From Taeniopygia guttata (Eukaryota > Chordata > Aves > Passeriformes > Estrildidae), in NCBI RefSeq assembly GCF_048771995.1, contig NC_133026.1:99659501-99723500 (forward strand): a DNA stretch of 64,000 bases. Direction: 5' to 3'. Made by a program: the position numbers and the translations under genes. The notes under the pieces are model-generated. The model was not told the origin of the DNA, did no database searches, and was given only the letters and a program-made list of their open reading frames with translations. Below are positions 1 through 19,880 of this stretch, one piece after another; the first letter of the stretch is position 1, and the number at the start of each line of letters is the position of its first letter.

Positions 1-6931
<6,931 letters not shown>

Positions 6932-7004
6932 GGCTGCACCCCGCTCGCCCCGCCGTGCTCCCGCCGCCCAGCCCGGCTGTGCGCGGCGCCGTCCCACGGG
7001 CGGT

Positions 7005-7012
7005 GCTTTATG
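7005..7012 (-). promoter_or_regulatory. TATA-like box candidate for TUBB6
   Basis: On the minus strand this reads CATAAAGC, about 75 bp upstream of the TUBB6 ATG, next to GC-rich elements. A start site 25-30 bp downstream would leave a 5' UTR of about 45 nt. The match is imperfect, and the position is the main support. Confidence 0.3.
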
Positions 7013-7326
7013 GGCCCGCGCCCCCCCGCCGCTCGCCCAGCGGCCGCCCCCGCCCGGCACCGCCCTGGGCTCGGTGCCCGCCGCCCGCTGCGTGACACCG
7101 GCCCCCGTGGTGTCCCCAGCGGCACAGGGGGTCCCTGGGGGGTCCTCCTGGGGAACCACCGGCAGCTCCTGTCCGTGATCTGCGGCTCACCCCGAACGCA
7201 GTTCAGCAAGCCTGGCTGCGGCATCTTCACCTCCGGACATCGTCGCCGTCTCTGTCTCCTGTCGCGTGTCCCCCTGCCCCGACAGGCGCGCACGTCGCAG
7301 CCTTTGCTGCACAACTCTTCTTCGGT

Positions 7327-7532
7327 AGAATTTCTTCACAGAAAGTGTGATGAGGCATTGGGACGGGCTGCCCAGGGAGGCAGTGGAGATGTTTAAGGCA
7401 AGACTGGATGTGGCACTTAGTCCCATGGTCTAGGTGACATGGTAGTGTTTAGTCATGAATTAGATTTGATGACCTCAGAAGTCTTTTCCAACCCAACTGA
7501 TCCTGTGATTCTGTGATTCTGTGATTCTGTGA
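7327..7532 (+). mobile_element. CR1 LINE 3' end with tail repeats
   Basis: The sequence matches the remembered CR1 3' UTR: TTCTTCACAGAAAG, then GGGCTGCCCAGGGAGG, GGATGTGGCACTTAGT and TCTTTTCCAACCCAA. It ends in three or four copies of the 8-bp unit TGATTCTG, the tail typical of CR1. Only about 200 bp is present, the usual 5'-truncated form. It sits just upstream of the TUBB6 promoter in opposite orientation to that gene. Confidence 0.92.
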
Positions 7533-7584
7533 AGGGGCAGCATCGAAACGATGCGTAGCCCTTCTCTGTGCTTGCCATCTTCTT

Positions 7585-7733
7585 CACACAGTTCTTTTTT
7601 GATGGGTTTTTTGGTTTTGTCTTTTTGGAGTGTTGCTTTTTGTTTTTTGGGTTTTTTTGTGTGTGGTTTGTTTTTGTTTGTTTGTTTTTTGGTTTGTTGG
7701 GGTTTTTTTGTTTTGTTTTCTTTTGCCAATAAG
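7585..7733 (+). repeat. T/G-rich low-complexity tract
   Basis: About 150 bp consist almost wholly of T and G on the plus strand, with runs such as TTTGTTTGTTTG. The minus-strand frames that cross it encode only Lys, Asn, Pro and Thr-rich peptide and are not genes. Confidence 0.8.
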
Positions 7734-9059
7734 AGAAGCTTCTGCCTGAAAATTGTAACTGGAATGTCAAGCAGTCTGTGAAGAAACTTTCCTGAAAGCT
7801 CATGTCACCACCATACAGAGTATGCCCTGGGACATGCATGGTTTGAAATGCTTGATTTTTAATGGAAAAGGAGATTTTCTTTCCCCTCCAGAGAGGAAGC
7901 CAGTTCCCACAGCTGCTGAATCTGCTTTATGACCCCTTTGAGTACTGCTGCGGAGTTTCCCAAATAGAGGGTTCCTGCTGTGATACCAACATGATTCTTC
8001 CATAGGATGCCATTGTCTGTATAGCCTATTCCAGTTCTTAGCCCTGGTGGGAGACATTCATCTGTCCATGCAGATCTCTGGTGCCCAACCCAGGCTCTGC
8101 TGTCGTGCAAGAGCAGCCCCGAGGCCAGAGCTACAGAACCTCCTTATCCAGGTTATAAAGGTGGCCCAGCTGGAGACCTTTTGGAGAGCAATCTTGGGTG
8201 CTTTCTATAGCTTGAACACAATTAAGCTAGCCCCCACCAATCAATACATAACCTCCAAATAACCCAAAATCTGTGTATTGAGAGGCCACCTGCTGCCTGC
8301 CTGCCCTTAGGTTGCTGTGATGTGACCAATGTCATCTCAACTCTGTGCTCTCAGCTCCAGCCTTGCCTTTCCATAAATGTTTTCCAGCAGGGAAACATTC
8401 CAGCTTGCAGCATCTTGCAAATTACCTCGAGTAGCCCACATGCATCATGCTAGGCTGAGTCAATTCTCTTTCTGACATCAGGGAAGCAGCTGGAGGATCA
8501 GGATCAGCATGTTTGCCCTGCAAGCAGCCATTAGCAGAGTGCTGGATACTATGTGCCTTTTTCTCTACTGAAGGACTCAAAGTAAGCGTCCTTCTGTGTG
8601 TGCTCTGCATTTTTGGAAGAGATCCATGAAGAAGGCATTATTCAGCAGCCTGATTAGTGAGGTTGGCTTGGACATTGCCTGAATCTGTATGTCCTTGACT
8701 ATGCTTTCCAGGCCTATTTTTCTCCATGTTTTGCAAATCCTCCAATTTACTGTTCATACTTGCCATCCTCTAGCCTGCTGCTGGTATGCCAGTTTTTAAA
8801 ATCCAGGAGGTTCCCAGATCCAGGTAGTGGTAAGGCTGGGTGTGTGTTCCAAGTAGGCTCGTACTCATATACATACAGACACTGACTGACCCAGGCAGAA
8901 AACACAGCGCTCACAAAAACAAACAGCATAAATGGCTCCATCCTGTTCTCCTCTCTGGCTGATCAGAACAGATGCCCATTAATGGAAAATAAATATGTAT
9001 TTGCATACATCTATACAATATAAATCTCTCTAGAGTTGATCTGAGGCACTAGTCTTATT
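7734..9059. other. Intergenic, nothing recognised
   Basis: Mixed-composition sequence upstream of TUBB6. I see no exon, RNA gene or repeat family that I can name. Confidence 0.6.
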
Positions 9060-9625
9060 CTATTGTTAACACCTGGATCCCAATCTTTCCGGTTTTTGGC
9101 ATGTGGAAATTTTATCCCAGAGGCCTACAGTTCCACTCTAGTTGCTGGTAATCAGATCTACAGCTATGAAATGTGGGTCCCTTATCCAGTGCAGGCTTTA
9201 GGACACTCAGCTGTTCAGTGGATGACCTCTGGATCCCCAGTTGCCTCGCACAGAGATACAAACAGGCTAACAAGTTCCTCTGTTAGCTAATCCAGAGTTG
9301 TGGCCTCACCAGTAGCTGACCCCAGTAGCCTTCTCAGAAGGTGACTTAGAACCCTTTGTCTCTCCAGTAGCCAACTTGGAGATCCTCTGGTCTCTTCACT
9401 TTCTTTCCTGGACTTATGACTACTCCTAAACTTGACTCCCACCTGCCCTGGCTTGCTGTTTGTTAATGACCACACACAGACATGCAGATTCACTCTTGTC
9501 TCTCCAGTTGCTGCATTTAAGACACACAGGCCCCTGTGACTTGTTGGCCTCACCTCTAATTGGTGGCACTCAGACCACCATACACATATATACACATGGA
9601 ATATAGATGCCCTTCTCACCAAAAA
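9060..9625. repeat. Motif-repetitive segment, possibly an old interspersed repeat
   Basis: A degenerate motif near CYCCAGTWGCTG recurs about seven times here, at spacings of roughly 30 to 130 bp. Examples are CCTCACCAGTAGCTGAC, TCTCCAGTAGCCAAC and TCTCCAGTTGCTGCA. Wording such as ACACACAGACATGCAGATTC recalls an avian dispersed repeat, perhaps LTR-derived. I cannot name the family or fix the ends. The 111-codon minus-strand frame across it is probably chance. Confidence 0.35.
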
Positions 9626-12600
9626 AAATAATTAAATACAGTCTACAAACACAAGACAAACTGACATGATCAGGTGCAAGGCATAGCCAGACAAGTGTAT
9701 TCACCAACAACCTGTTTATACCCAAATGGATCACTTTAGTCATGTATCCTTTTATTTTTCTATATCAAACTGTCCTTATCCCCTCTTGCCCCCACCTTTG
9801 ATTCCTCCTTTAAACATCCCAAAAGCTGTCTTGTACAATCTCAAAAATGCTCTTCCCTTCCATCCCCTAGAGATTCCCAACCCTTGCAGGCAGTAACTCC
9901 TCTCTATAGAGTGATCCACGGAGCCTCTCCCACTGACTGGTGGTGATGGGTGTCACACCAGACCCCAGGCTGAACCCTCACTGACAGGAGCTAGGTCAGA
10001 GGCTTCTTTTCTCTGGGTGTGCTTTTGGATTTCTCCCCCTGCCTCTGTTCCTTTGTGAAGATAACCTTTGAATCACATAACCCAGCAGAGGGTAAAACCC
10101 ATACGATGATCCAAATCAAATTATACTTTAAGAATAAAAGTAAGGAGCAAATGGACATAAGTAGGCAGTAAGGAGAAAAAAGAAGCAATGAGAGTGTACT
10201 GTAGTAGAGCCTTTAGTCCATGTGCCTTCTGAAGAGCTGTATTTGTTGCATGTCCAGTGTCTGTAATCTTTGAAAGATTACTTTGAAGTCTGCTGTTTGT
10301 GAGCAGCAGTCAGTCAAACAACATTTAGAGGCCAAAACCTCAGCCAGTTTCCCACACATACAAAGTAACCCACTGAGGTACATAGAAGGCTGTGTGCTGA
10401 CGGAGGTGAGCAACAGCTTACTCAACAAATTTGCATGTACAGATTTCACAGGTACATAAATAACTTCTAGTTTTCAGTCACACCTGAATCAGCTTGCAGC
10501 TTCTCCATGTTTTACTGCTGGCAATTTGAAAGAAGACACTTTTGTTGGTCACTGAATGTAGCTGTACCTTCAAATCCTTTTCATCTATGCTTGTGTTTAC
10601 TTAATATTTCAGCTGATTTAGGAGGTGAAGGTGCTGTTATAACCTGTGTCCATAGAAGGCTGCATATTCTTCTTAAGTCTCCACAGACTTGGTCTGGGAT
10701 TTTAAAGGTACTTAGGTGTTTCACAATCCTCCTAGGTACTTAACTGTTATGGATTACTTATGGCTGTATTTTAAAACCCCACTTAACACCTCTTGGAAAT
10801 TTAAGGCATCTAAATTTCTCCCTGGGTGCTTCATCTGACCGAAGCCATGAGATTCATTGTATATTTAGATTAATATAGAAACACACTGTAAATTCTGTAC
10901 AATGGATTCTCACTTGTTATATTTGGCTCTCTCAGATATCTCTTTCTCACATACCTATAATATATATTGACCTCTAGCCTTCATAACTTATAGTCTTTTT
11001 TTAAATTTAATACTTAGAGTATGGCTTTTTTTCTGTCATGCACAAAACAGGAGAAGAACTTTAAGATTTCCTTTGCATATTTACTCCCTTCATTGTTGTT
11101 ACTTATTTATTTCCTTTTGCAATTTTAATTTAATTTCTGCTGTTAAAAAGAATTAACTAATTTATTTAACCTGAAAAATCAGTAAAATGTTACAATAGCT
11201 ACAAACCATCACCTCAAGTTTGCAGATTCATGCTCCAGGCAGCCTTTTGAACAACCAGTTTACATGACTTATATCCTCAAAGTATCTTTTTTCCTCCCAT
11301 GTGTGAAAAAACACTAAAATCTAGAAGAGGTCAAAACTTGTGTTTTAGGGAATGGCATGACCATTTATGATAGAGAGGCTATGGATTAAGGAAGACCTGG
11401 CTGCTAGGCCATATCTGGATTTATCTGACATTGCTAGCTGGTAAAAACCCAAGACAGTTTATTTCTACTGGACAACTCTCTGGTGCTCCAATGTGATGAT
11501 CTTCAATGTGATGTGATTCTTCATTCCTGTTGGTCAGAACTGACAAGGTATCAGACAGTAGCAGCAAATTAAATACTCACACTGATCTTGTGTGAGATCC
11601 AGCTGCTTTGAAACAGCTGCACACATTCACAGGATGGGGCCATGGGGGGGTTGTAGAGCATTCTGTGTTCTGTCATGTTTTCTCATGTTCTCCTTGCTCG
11701 TGCACAGGCTAAATAGAAATGGATTTCTACAAGATGATGAATTTCACAGGCAAGACAAAATGTATAAAGTGCCCATGCTGCAGAGTAAAAGGATTTTCCA
11801 GTAATAGCAGCTGAAGCAACAGTCATGTCCCACAAAGTCACATGGAAATTTGCTTTAATACCTTGGAAAAAAAACAGCAAAGTGCTTCTCTATTTAACTA
11901 GTCATGTGATATGATTATTAAGCTGCTTCCTGCTTTTCAGGAAACACATTTGAGTTTCTGTCAGGGTTGTTGCTAAGACTATTTCTATTTACTGAAGTTT
12001 TTAAGGACTAGAGAGAAATTTGTGCCATAAGAGAACACTTAACAAGTTAGCTACTATTTTCTTTTTTCAGAATGGTAAATTTGCTATATGTTGATATTTA
12101 AGAATATGTGCTATAAAGCTTGTTAGCACTTACATTAAATACCAAAGCAATAAATATTATCCACATAGTGGATTTACTCTGACAGCTTGTAGCAGGCTAG
12201 TAAATGCTACTAAGTCCATGGTGACCTTTAGGAAGAAGATCCAGGCTAATTCCTCTTTTCTCTTTAGTCTGAAGAGTTTCACGCAAGTTAAGAAAGGGAA
12301 AAAAATTGTAAAATATTTTTTTTCCTGGCTTCCTGAAAAAACCAAGCATGGGAAGTCACGCTCCTGTTCAATGTGTACCTGTGTATCTCCACCACTACCT
12401 CTTTTTCCATCAGCCTCTTATGACAAAATCCACAAGAAGCACATGAGTTACAGAGACATTGCAGCTGCAGATGAGTCTAGAAACAACTCAAGAACCCAAC
12501 AAAAACATTTCAAAGGGGAAGTGAGACAACAAGACACACACACAGAGAAGTGTATGGCTATCAAGACGAACACCAGACTGCACAGATTTAGTTCAGATGT

Positions 12601-15600
12601 TTTTGAGTCTGTTATCTGCCCAGATAATCCATTATATTTCATATGGGTCTCAAACAGTTTCTTGCGTTGTCACCCCCACTACCCATTAAACTTGTTGCTG
12701 TGGCAGCTGTGGCTTCACGAATTGCCACCTATGCTCAAACACAGTACTCAGGGGATGGCTTTAATGCCACTCATCTGGCTGCTATCTGTAGCTGTCAATG
12801 GAGATACAGCTGATATTTGTTTTAGCCCACAAGATGTGGTCTGAACTTTGTAATGTTAAAGCAAATGTCACTAAGTCAAGGTAGGAGAAAATATGTTAAG
12901 GTGCAAAGTCCAAGAGACTGTGACACTGGAGGAATTCCACCACCTGGTCCAAAGGAGTTTCTAGCTGCATTTTCACACGCTTTTATCACTATTTGACAAA
13001 ATTGATGGAAAACTTTAACTCCAACCCTGAATATTCATGTGTTTGAGTACAGATGCTTTTGCACTTTCCAGCACTTAATGTCTCTTGATTTGTAACATAT
13101 TTTCTGTCCTTTGGAAGTGAATATTTTCTTTCAGCCCTTTGTTTCTCCCCATGCTTAGCCTCAATGCTAACAATTACTCATCCAAGACTTTTTGCACAGT
13201 TGGTCATAGTGATTTTTATGCAATAGCTGTAGCACCTGGAGTAGTGGAAGCATGTACCTGCCTGTTTTGTCAGGCAGAAATGTGTGTTTGGTGTGGCTGT
13301 GTTTTTAACCTCCATTCTAATCGGTCACTTAGCTACACAAACAAACAGAGCCAGAGAATGGGCTGCACTCAGTGTTCAACAGCCAGTGAAGGAGCCAGTC
13401 CAGTGTTTCCTTACAGCTATAACCAAGACTATGGGAATACAAAATTAAGGCAGGCACTCATCTATGGCCAACTCTCCAACCTCTCTACGCATTAAAGATT
13501 TTGGGGAACTAATCTGTTTGGAGGACAGAGTGAAAACATAATTAAGCTGGAATGTATACCACCCATTATCTGTATCATGCGGTGACTGAGTGGTACAGCT
13601 GTAAGAGGAAAATGAATTTGAGATATTGACTCCTTGCTTTTGGAGTTTAGTCAGCTCTGAATAGATGCCAATACTATGCAGAGCTTATCAATGAAGTCCT
13701 GGTATTTTGAGTGTGGGAGACATCAGAACAAGGACAAAAAGGTCTCTTAACCAGAAGTCATGCTAAAGACTATCAGGAAAAAAAGCATGTTTTGACCAGA
13801 TGAGAGCATTGATGGCAGCTGATCCTGATTAGATGGAAGATCTGTCTAACCTAGAATTCCACCTCTGGTAGTAGTCAGTGATGGATGCTAAGGAAAGAAT
13901 ACGGTAATGCTCACCCAAAAATGCCCTCTACACCTAGCAGTCAGTGATTAAGCCTTTAGTGAATCACAGCAAGGATCTGGACCCCATATTTAATAGTTCA
14001 TTTCAGGTATCCCTGAAGTTATATGATTGCTTTTTAATGCAGTTACACTTTCAGCCTCCAAAGTCTCCTATGGCATTGCCTTCCATGCACAACTGAATTC
14101 CTTTCTGTGAAGGAGCAGTTCTTTCTATTGTGAAGCTGACAGCTGATATTGATGCCCCATAATTCTGTTTTGAGGAACAGTGACTACCAGTTCCTAATGA
14201 CCATTGTAGCTGTGTGCAAGGTGAAGGTTTTAGTGGCTTTGTTCTTCATTTTACCTATCTGCCCAAAATTTTCTGAGCTGATAGTATGACACTAATTAAT
14301 CTCCCCATGTCTGAGTGTGACCTTGCACTCCTATGATAGTCCTTGCTTATCAGCCTCCTTTACTAGCTCTACTGCAGTGTCTGTGAAATGGGAGTACCAG
14401 TATTTAAATCATGGCCATCGTTTTATGCAGTGTTATAGGATGCTTCTTGCTCCTGTTTTTATTTTCTAATATGCCTTTTGTTTGCCCTCTTGGCTGCTGC
14501 TGAGCTTTTTCCTTCATTGAGCTGTTCACACTACCTCCAAGATGTCTTTTGACAACTAAAATAAATCCTGTCACTGGAAACGCAGGGGTTGTTTTTCCTG
14601 TGTAATGCAGTTATGGATGTTAAATTTCATCAGGTGTTATTTATTCAAATTAGTATAATGAAATACTTCTTAAACTCAGTCCACCTGATAGCTTGATTAA
14701 CTGTCCTGAAGATTTTTGTACAATCACAGAGATTTACCAGTTTAGTACTTTTTTTTTCCCCAGATAATTTAGAATTGAGTAGATCAGGTCCAAGCACAAT
14801 CTATGGATTTCATCTGGAGTTTTCTTGTCTTTTGTTGCTAAAGCATCTTATCCCATTCAGCTCAGTCTCCTTAACACTCTTGAGTAAAACCCCTTGCAGC
14901 AGAGATCTGTACTGCAACCTGCAGGAGGGGAAGGGGGAAAGACAGGTTTGGGTTTTATTGCACAAATGTAACTTTTTGTGGTTTTATTCTCTGAGAAAAA
15001 AAGAAAAAAAGCAATAGACCTCTAAGATGAAGGGCTGGAATCCTGTTTAGACTGTCACTTATTTCACACTTACAAAGCAAAGCATGTATTTGAGATGAAA
15101 TGTGCAGCTCTCCAGGTAAAAGTGATTCATCATGGGAAACACCTCTTCTATAAGAGCAGGTTTGCAGCTAAAATCGACATTAATATGCTCCGGTCAGGTC
15201 TTGGGTTTCCCAGGTGAGTCACAGTTTAACTCCTCATCTGTTTTCTCAGGTGGTGAGTGGCTCCTGGCTGCCACCCTTCCCTCACCAGTACAGATCCCAC
15301 TTATCTGTCACACATGTCCAACCCAGACCAACATACCACTCCTATCCTGCTTCACAGATGAGTCTCTCAGATTACACTTGTGGGAAGAGCACCATTCCTC
15401 ACAAGTCCACAAGCCCCAGGACAAGCAGCACAGCACAAGCTATGGCTGCACAAAGCCTGGCTTATTTTTGACAGCACAGTCCTCAGCACTGTCAGGGCTG
15501 GGTGGGTGCAGCCACTGGAAGAACGTGTTCTAAAACCGAATGCACAAAAGCAGCTGAACCATCCCTCTCTGAGCAGGGTATTCCAAGAGTTACCTACTGG

Positions 15601-18196
15601 GAATTAGGAGAGCAAGCCAGCATTCACACACAGAGAGAACTCAACATTATTTTTCTTAGGACATTATTTTTCAGCGGTACTGAGGGTGTTCAGCCCTTGC
15701 CTTGGACTGCAGCCCGTGAGCAGCGTTACCATATTCATGATCTAGAGGCTTTTGAATGCTAGGAATGTAAGAGGTCAGTCTGGCCCAGGGCCAGGACTCA
15801 GCCCACTGCTGGCCCAGTGAATAATACACTTCACGGGCAGTTTGTTGAACAGAGAACCAGAATGGGGGAGGATATGGGGCTACAATATACGCTGGCTGCA
15901 CAACTGAATGCCACTGCTTTGTGGGAAGGGTGTGGAGACACAGTTGTTGTCTGTGCATGGAAGATTTCCAGAGAGATACATCTCTGTTATGCAAATGTAT
16001 TTCATTGTGGTGTCCTGACTCTGTTAATGAACAGGGACTTTATGTTACACGTGGTCTGTATGATCTGTCACAAATAGGGCAGTAATCAGAAGTGTCTTAG
16101 GACACTAGCTTGGTTAGTATGGAAGGCAGTTATGCTAAAAGTGCTACAGAAACAAGGAGGATGATCATTTCTATGTGAAAAGATGAAATAGAGCAAGAGA
16201 ACTATAAATGTCTTTTTTTTCTCAATTTATTTTTGCTTAAACACCTGACCACCACCTCATGCCCACCCTGCCCCCCTCTCCCCTCAGTCATTAAGTACTT
16301 TTAGTTTGAATGTGGCCAGAGGAGATCTGGAACAGGTGATGGAAGGCCACAAGAAAAACAACATAACAGATCTCATATGTAAAGGGGTCATCAGGGAAAG
16401 GAATAAAAAAATAGTCAGAGGTATAAAATAATAGCTTGAAGCTGGTGACATCAGGCACAGAGAAAAAGAAGAACAGAATGTAACAGGTGAAATTTTTCCA
16501 GTGAAAGAAAACCAAAAACCAAAATGTCAAAACCAACTAACCAACCAAATCCCGCCTCCTCACTCCAATAAAACCCCCAACACCAAACTCAACAACCTTT
16601 GGAGAGAGAGAAGTTAGAGAAAGTGAAGTGACTTTTATCTGTTAGATTGCTTCTGCCTTTAGCCATAGCTGGTGCTGTAAGTGACAAAACCTGCTTTGTT
16701 TTCACCTGTCACAACTCCTGTGAAAACTGAACATGGTACCATGTCAGGGCCAGCCAAGACTAGGAGGAATTGAGAGGACTCTTACTAATTTCAGTGGTCA
16801 CAAAGGTGGAACTATTAGAGACAGTACTTCTCAAGATGAAATATTGATCCTAATGTAGTATGCAGAAAGTGCTTGTAATAATGAGGAAAAAGAGCTTGAT
16901 CATCCCATCAAAAGATGAAATAGTTTTTCTGGGAGACTAGAAAATTTGCAGCAGGTGTCTAATACTTTAGCTTTCTGGTAAAATGGATTTTTGAATAACC
17001 AATCATCTCTGAAAACACATTGGTTATTCTGGAAGATAGTGACTTTTATTTGGAAAGCAAGATCACTTGGACAATAGGACAATATTCTGCAACTGTTCAA
17101 GGCAGCTTTTCAAGGCAACTTCCCTAAGCAGGCAAGAAAACAAGAGAGCTGCAGTTGGGAGAGCACCTACATTGAGCACTTTCTGTACAGGAATCACTGA
17201 AATTATGGCACTTGCAATTTAGCTTCTCAGGAATAAAATGGAGTTTACCATAGACTTCAGTTTGTCTAGCCCGGTAATAAGTCTGCAGTCCTTCTACTTA
17301 AATTAGATTATTTATAGTTTTCTGGTACATTCTCTCCTGATTTTTGAGACGGGAGAAGAGTATTTCAAAACACTCTTAATAAAGAGCAGCAGCAAACCAA
17401 GCAGCGTACCTAAGCAAGGGAAGACGCTTTCTTAATTAGAAGTTTTTAACATAAAATATTATGGACTTCATGATGTAATTAAAAATGTGTCATAAAAAAT
17501 TACCTTTAGGACTTTAAAGGACTTCTTAGATGTCTGAGATTTCTCTGGGTCTATTATGACTAACTACACACATCATTAAGCCACTGTTTTCTTAAATAGA
17601 GTTGTTGTCTCAGGATCTAAGCTTTTTCTTTTTTTTAAATGCATGACAATCACAACCAACCTGTTATAATAGCTACATTACTTAACCCCCCAACTAATCT
17701 GTACATAATGTATGCTAATTATTGAAGCATACATTATTGAAGCATTTATAGAAAACTGTTGGTCAATCAATTTTTAATGTTGAAGCTGCATCAAATGCAT
17801 TATCCTGATTTGGGAGTCTATTAAGGCATACTTTATTTCTAGTGTTACATTTCATTAGTTGTTTTGTTTTATGAAACTACTAACAGTACTATTTAAAGTT
17901 CTTTTTCCAGTGATAGTTATTATTTATTAATAAATATTCCTAATCAAGAACACATTAGGAGTGGGGCCTACTATGAAAAATCCAGACTGATGGGTGACCT
18001 TAGTAAAACCATGCCCGAGACTGAGCTTAGTAAAGCGAAAATATTAACTTTGTCTCGCATAAGACTGTATTTTGTCCCTCCAAACATTGCTGTGAAAAGC
18101 CATTCAGAAATCACTCTAAAATATTTGTTTCCAATTTTACTGGCCACCATTAGCCCAAACACTTTTTGCTTATTTTTACTTCTAGTGTTTTGTGCT
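9626..18196. other. Intergenic between TUBB6 and CIDEA, left part
   Basis: AT-rich sequence with no recognisable gene. A 208-codon open frame lies at 12218-12844 (listed separately). An A/C-rich low-complexity stretch lies at about 16500-16600. No tRNA, snRNA or repeat family was recognised. Confidence 0.6.
12218..12844 (+). other. 208-codon open frame, function and reality unknown
   Basis: ATG to stop is uninterrupted for 208 codons in otherwise gene-free DNA, one of the longest frames in the window. The predicted peptide is basic near the N-terminus and has a hydrophobic, Leu/Trp-rich C-terminal third (LNLLLWQLWLHELPP). I recognise no domain, signal peptide or relative. No flanking splice signals or CpG promoter stand out. 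In AT-rich DNA a frame this long is unusual, yet it can still arise by chance once in a window of this size. Confidence 0.15.
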
Positions 18197-19880
18197 TGTG
18201 GTGTGTTAAATTTTGCTGTCTGCCAGGCGTTCACCAGCTGATCTCTCACTTTATCCCCTCAGCAAAAATGTGAGAAAATAAGATTAAATAGTCTGTGGGT
18301 CAAGACACAGACAGGGGGATCACTCACCAATTACTGGCATCAGCAAAACAGATAGAACTCAGGGAAGATCAATTTAATTTCAGAAAAAAATAGAATTAGA
18401 TGGTGAGAAACAAGGACAGAACAGAAACATCTTCCCCAAACTCTGCTTTCTTCCAGAGCTGAATTTCACTCCTTCATTCCCAGCTCTTCTACCTCCGCTC
18501 CCTGTCCCCAAGCAGTGTAGAGGAATGGGGGCCATGATCACTCCACATCCTTTCTTTTGCGCTGTTCCTTCCTTCTCCCCCTTTTCCCTGTTCCTCCATG
18601 GCTCTTCCTACAGGATACAATCCTTCAGAGCTGCTCCGCATGGCTCCTTGCACAGCGTGTGGAACACACGGCTCCAGAGCGGGTCCCTCACTGGCCACAG
18701 CTCCTGCCAGAAAAATGGCTCGTTCATCGTCGGAACCCCGGCCTGGTTCAGGGGTCCCGTGTGGTGCTAAAGTCTCTCCTCCAACCCGTGCTTCCAAAGA
18801 AAACTCAGCAGCCTCTTGTTCGGTCTCAAGGTAGTTTATTGTAAGTTATCTAAAAGATTGTCTTCTCTGGCTGCTGCGGTTTGCTCAGCAGCTCAGGCAG
18901 AGGCACACACACCCCTGACACCCTCTCTGTCTCCCTTCTTCTTCTTCTTCTTCTTCTTCTTCTTCTCTCTCCCTGCCCAGGGCTGCTGCTAGCTTTTATA
19001 TGATATATTACGTGATACATGTTTGCAGTTTTTCTCCAATATCTACTACCTATATTAAATGGTGCTTTTCTATTCTAAACCAATCCATAAGTGCCAGCAT
19101 CACCAAGAACATGGAGGTAAGGAAGAAGAAAGAGGAGAAACAGGACCAGCCTACATTCCTCCATCTTAAAACCTCTGACCCCCATGTACAAAGTAAAAAC
19201 CCCCATGTACAGGGATTAAAACCCCCTTGTACAATACTAAAAATTCTTCCCTCTACTTTGTAACTACTTCTACTATAATATCTAAACTTTTGTGACTTCT
19301 TGTTCCACCTTCAAAGTTGTTAAATCATTCCATGGCTCAAACTCAAAATCACAGCTGTTTCCAGCTGCCTGCCAGGGTCTCAAATGCTTCTGACCAGGGC
19401 CTGGAACCTCCAAAAATGTCTGAGGGACATTTTGAGTTCCAACAATTCATGGGCTCCCCATGGCTGCAGCTTCCCCCAAGGCACAGCCACCTGCTCTGGG
19501 AGTGGGGTCCATGGGTGGATGTTTTCTCCAGCAGGTTCCACCACAAGCTGCGGAGAATGCTCTGCCTGCCATGTGTAGCACTTCCTCACACTTCTTTTCT
19601 GACCTTGATGTCTGCAGGTTATCCCCCACATATTTTTTTCAGTCCTTTCTCACAGCTACTGCACAGAATTTACCTTTTCTTAAATACGTCTTGTCTGAAG
19701 GTCACAGCTTTGGGCAATGGTGGGTTCCTTTCAGAGCCAGATGGAAGGAGCTCTGTATGACACAGAGGCCACTCCCAAAGCATCCCTCTCATTCTCACTG
19801 CCAAAGCCTTGCCACTGAACCAAATACAGCTCTATTTTGTGCTTTCCCACAGCAAGAAACCAGACTATGATTCCCTCACA
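18197..19880. repeat. Long dispersed repeat, probably LTR-derived
   Basis: The left edge begins sharply at TGTGGTGTGTT. The block from 18197 to about 18840 (for example ATCACTCACCAATTACTGG and the AGCTGATC...CCCTCAGC stretch) resembles a high-copy repeat I remember from passerine genomes. Read on the minus strand, the block has a TATA-type box (CATATAAAAG, 18993-19002) and an AATAAA signal (18835-18840), an arrangement expected of an LTR. The right edge is soft, near 19880. The family name and orientation are not settled. It is an old, diverged copy without coding parts that I can recognise. Confidence 0.5.
18935..18966 (+). repeat. (CTT)n microsatellite
   Basis: About 10.7 perfect CTT units lie inside the LTR-like block, between its TATA-type box and its polyadenylation signal. 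Confidence 0.97.

Noticed and set aside
7453-7839. Lys/Asn-rich minus-strand frames
   Set aside because: Translation of a T/G low-complexity tract.
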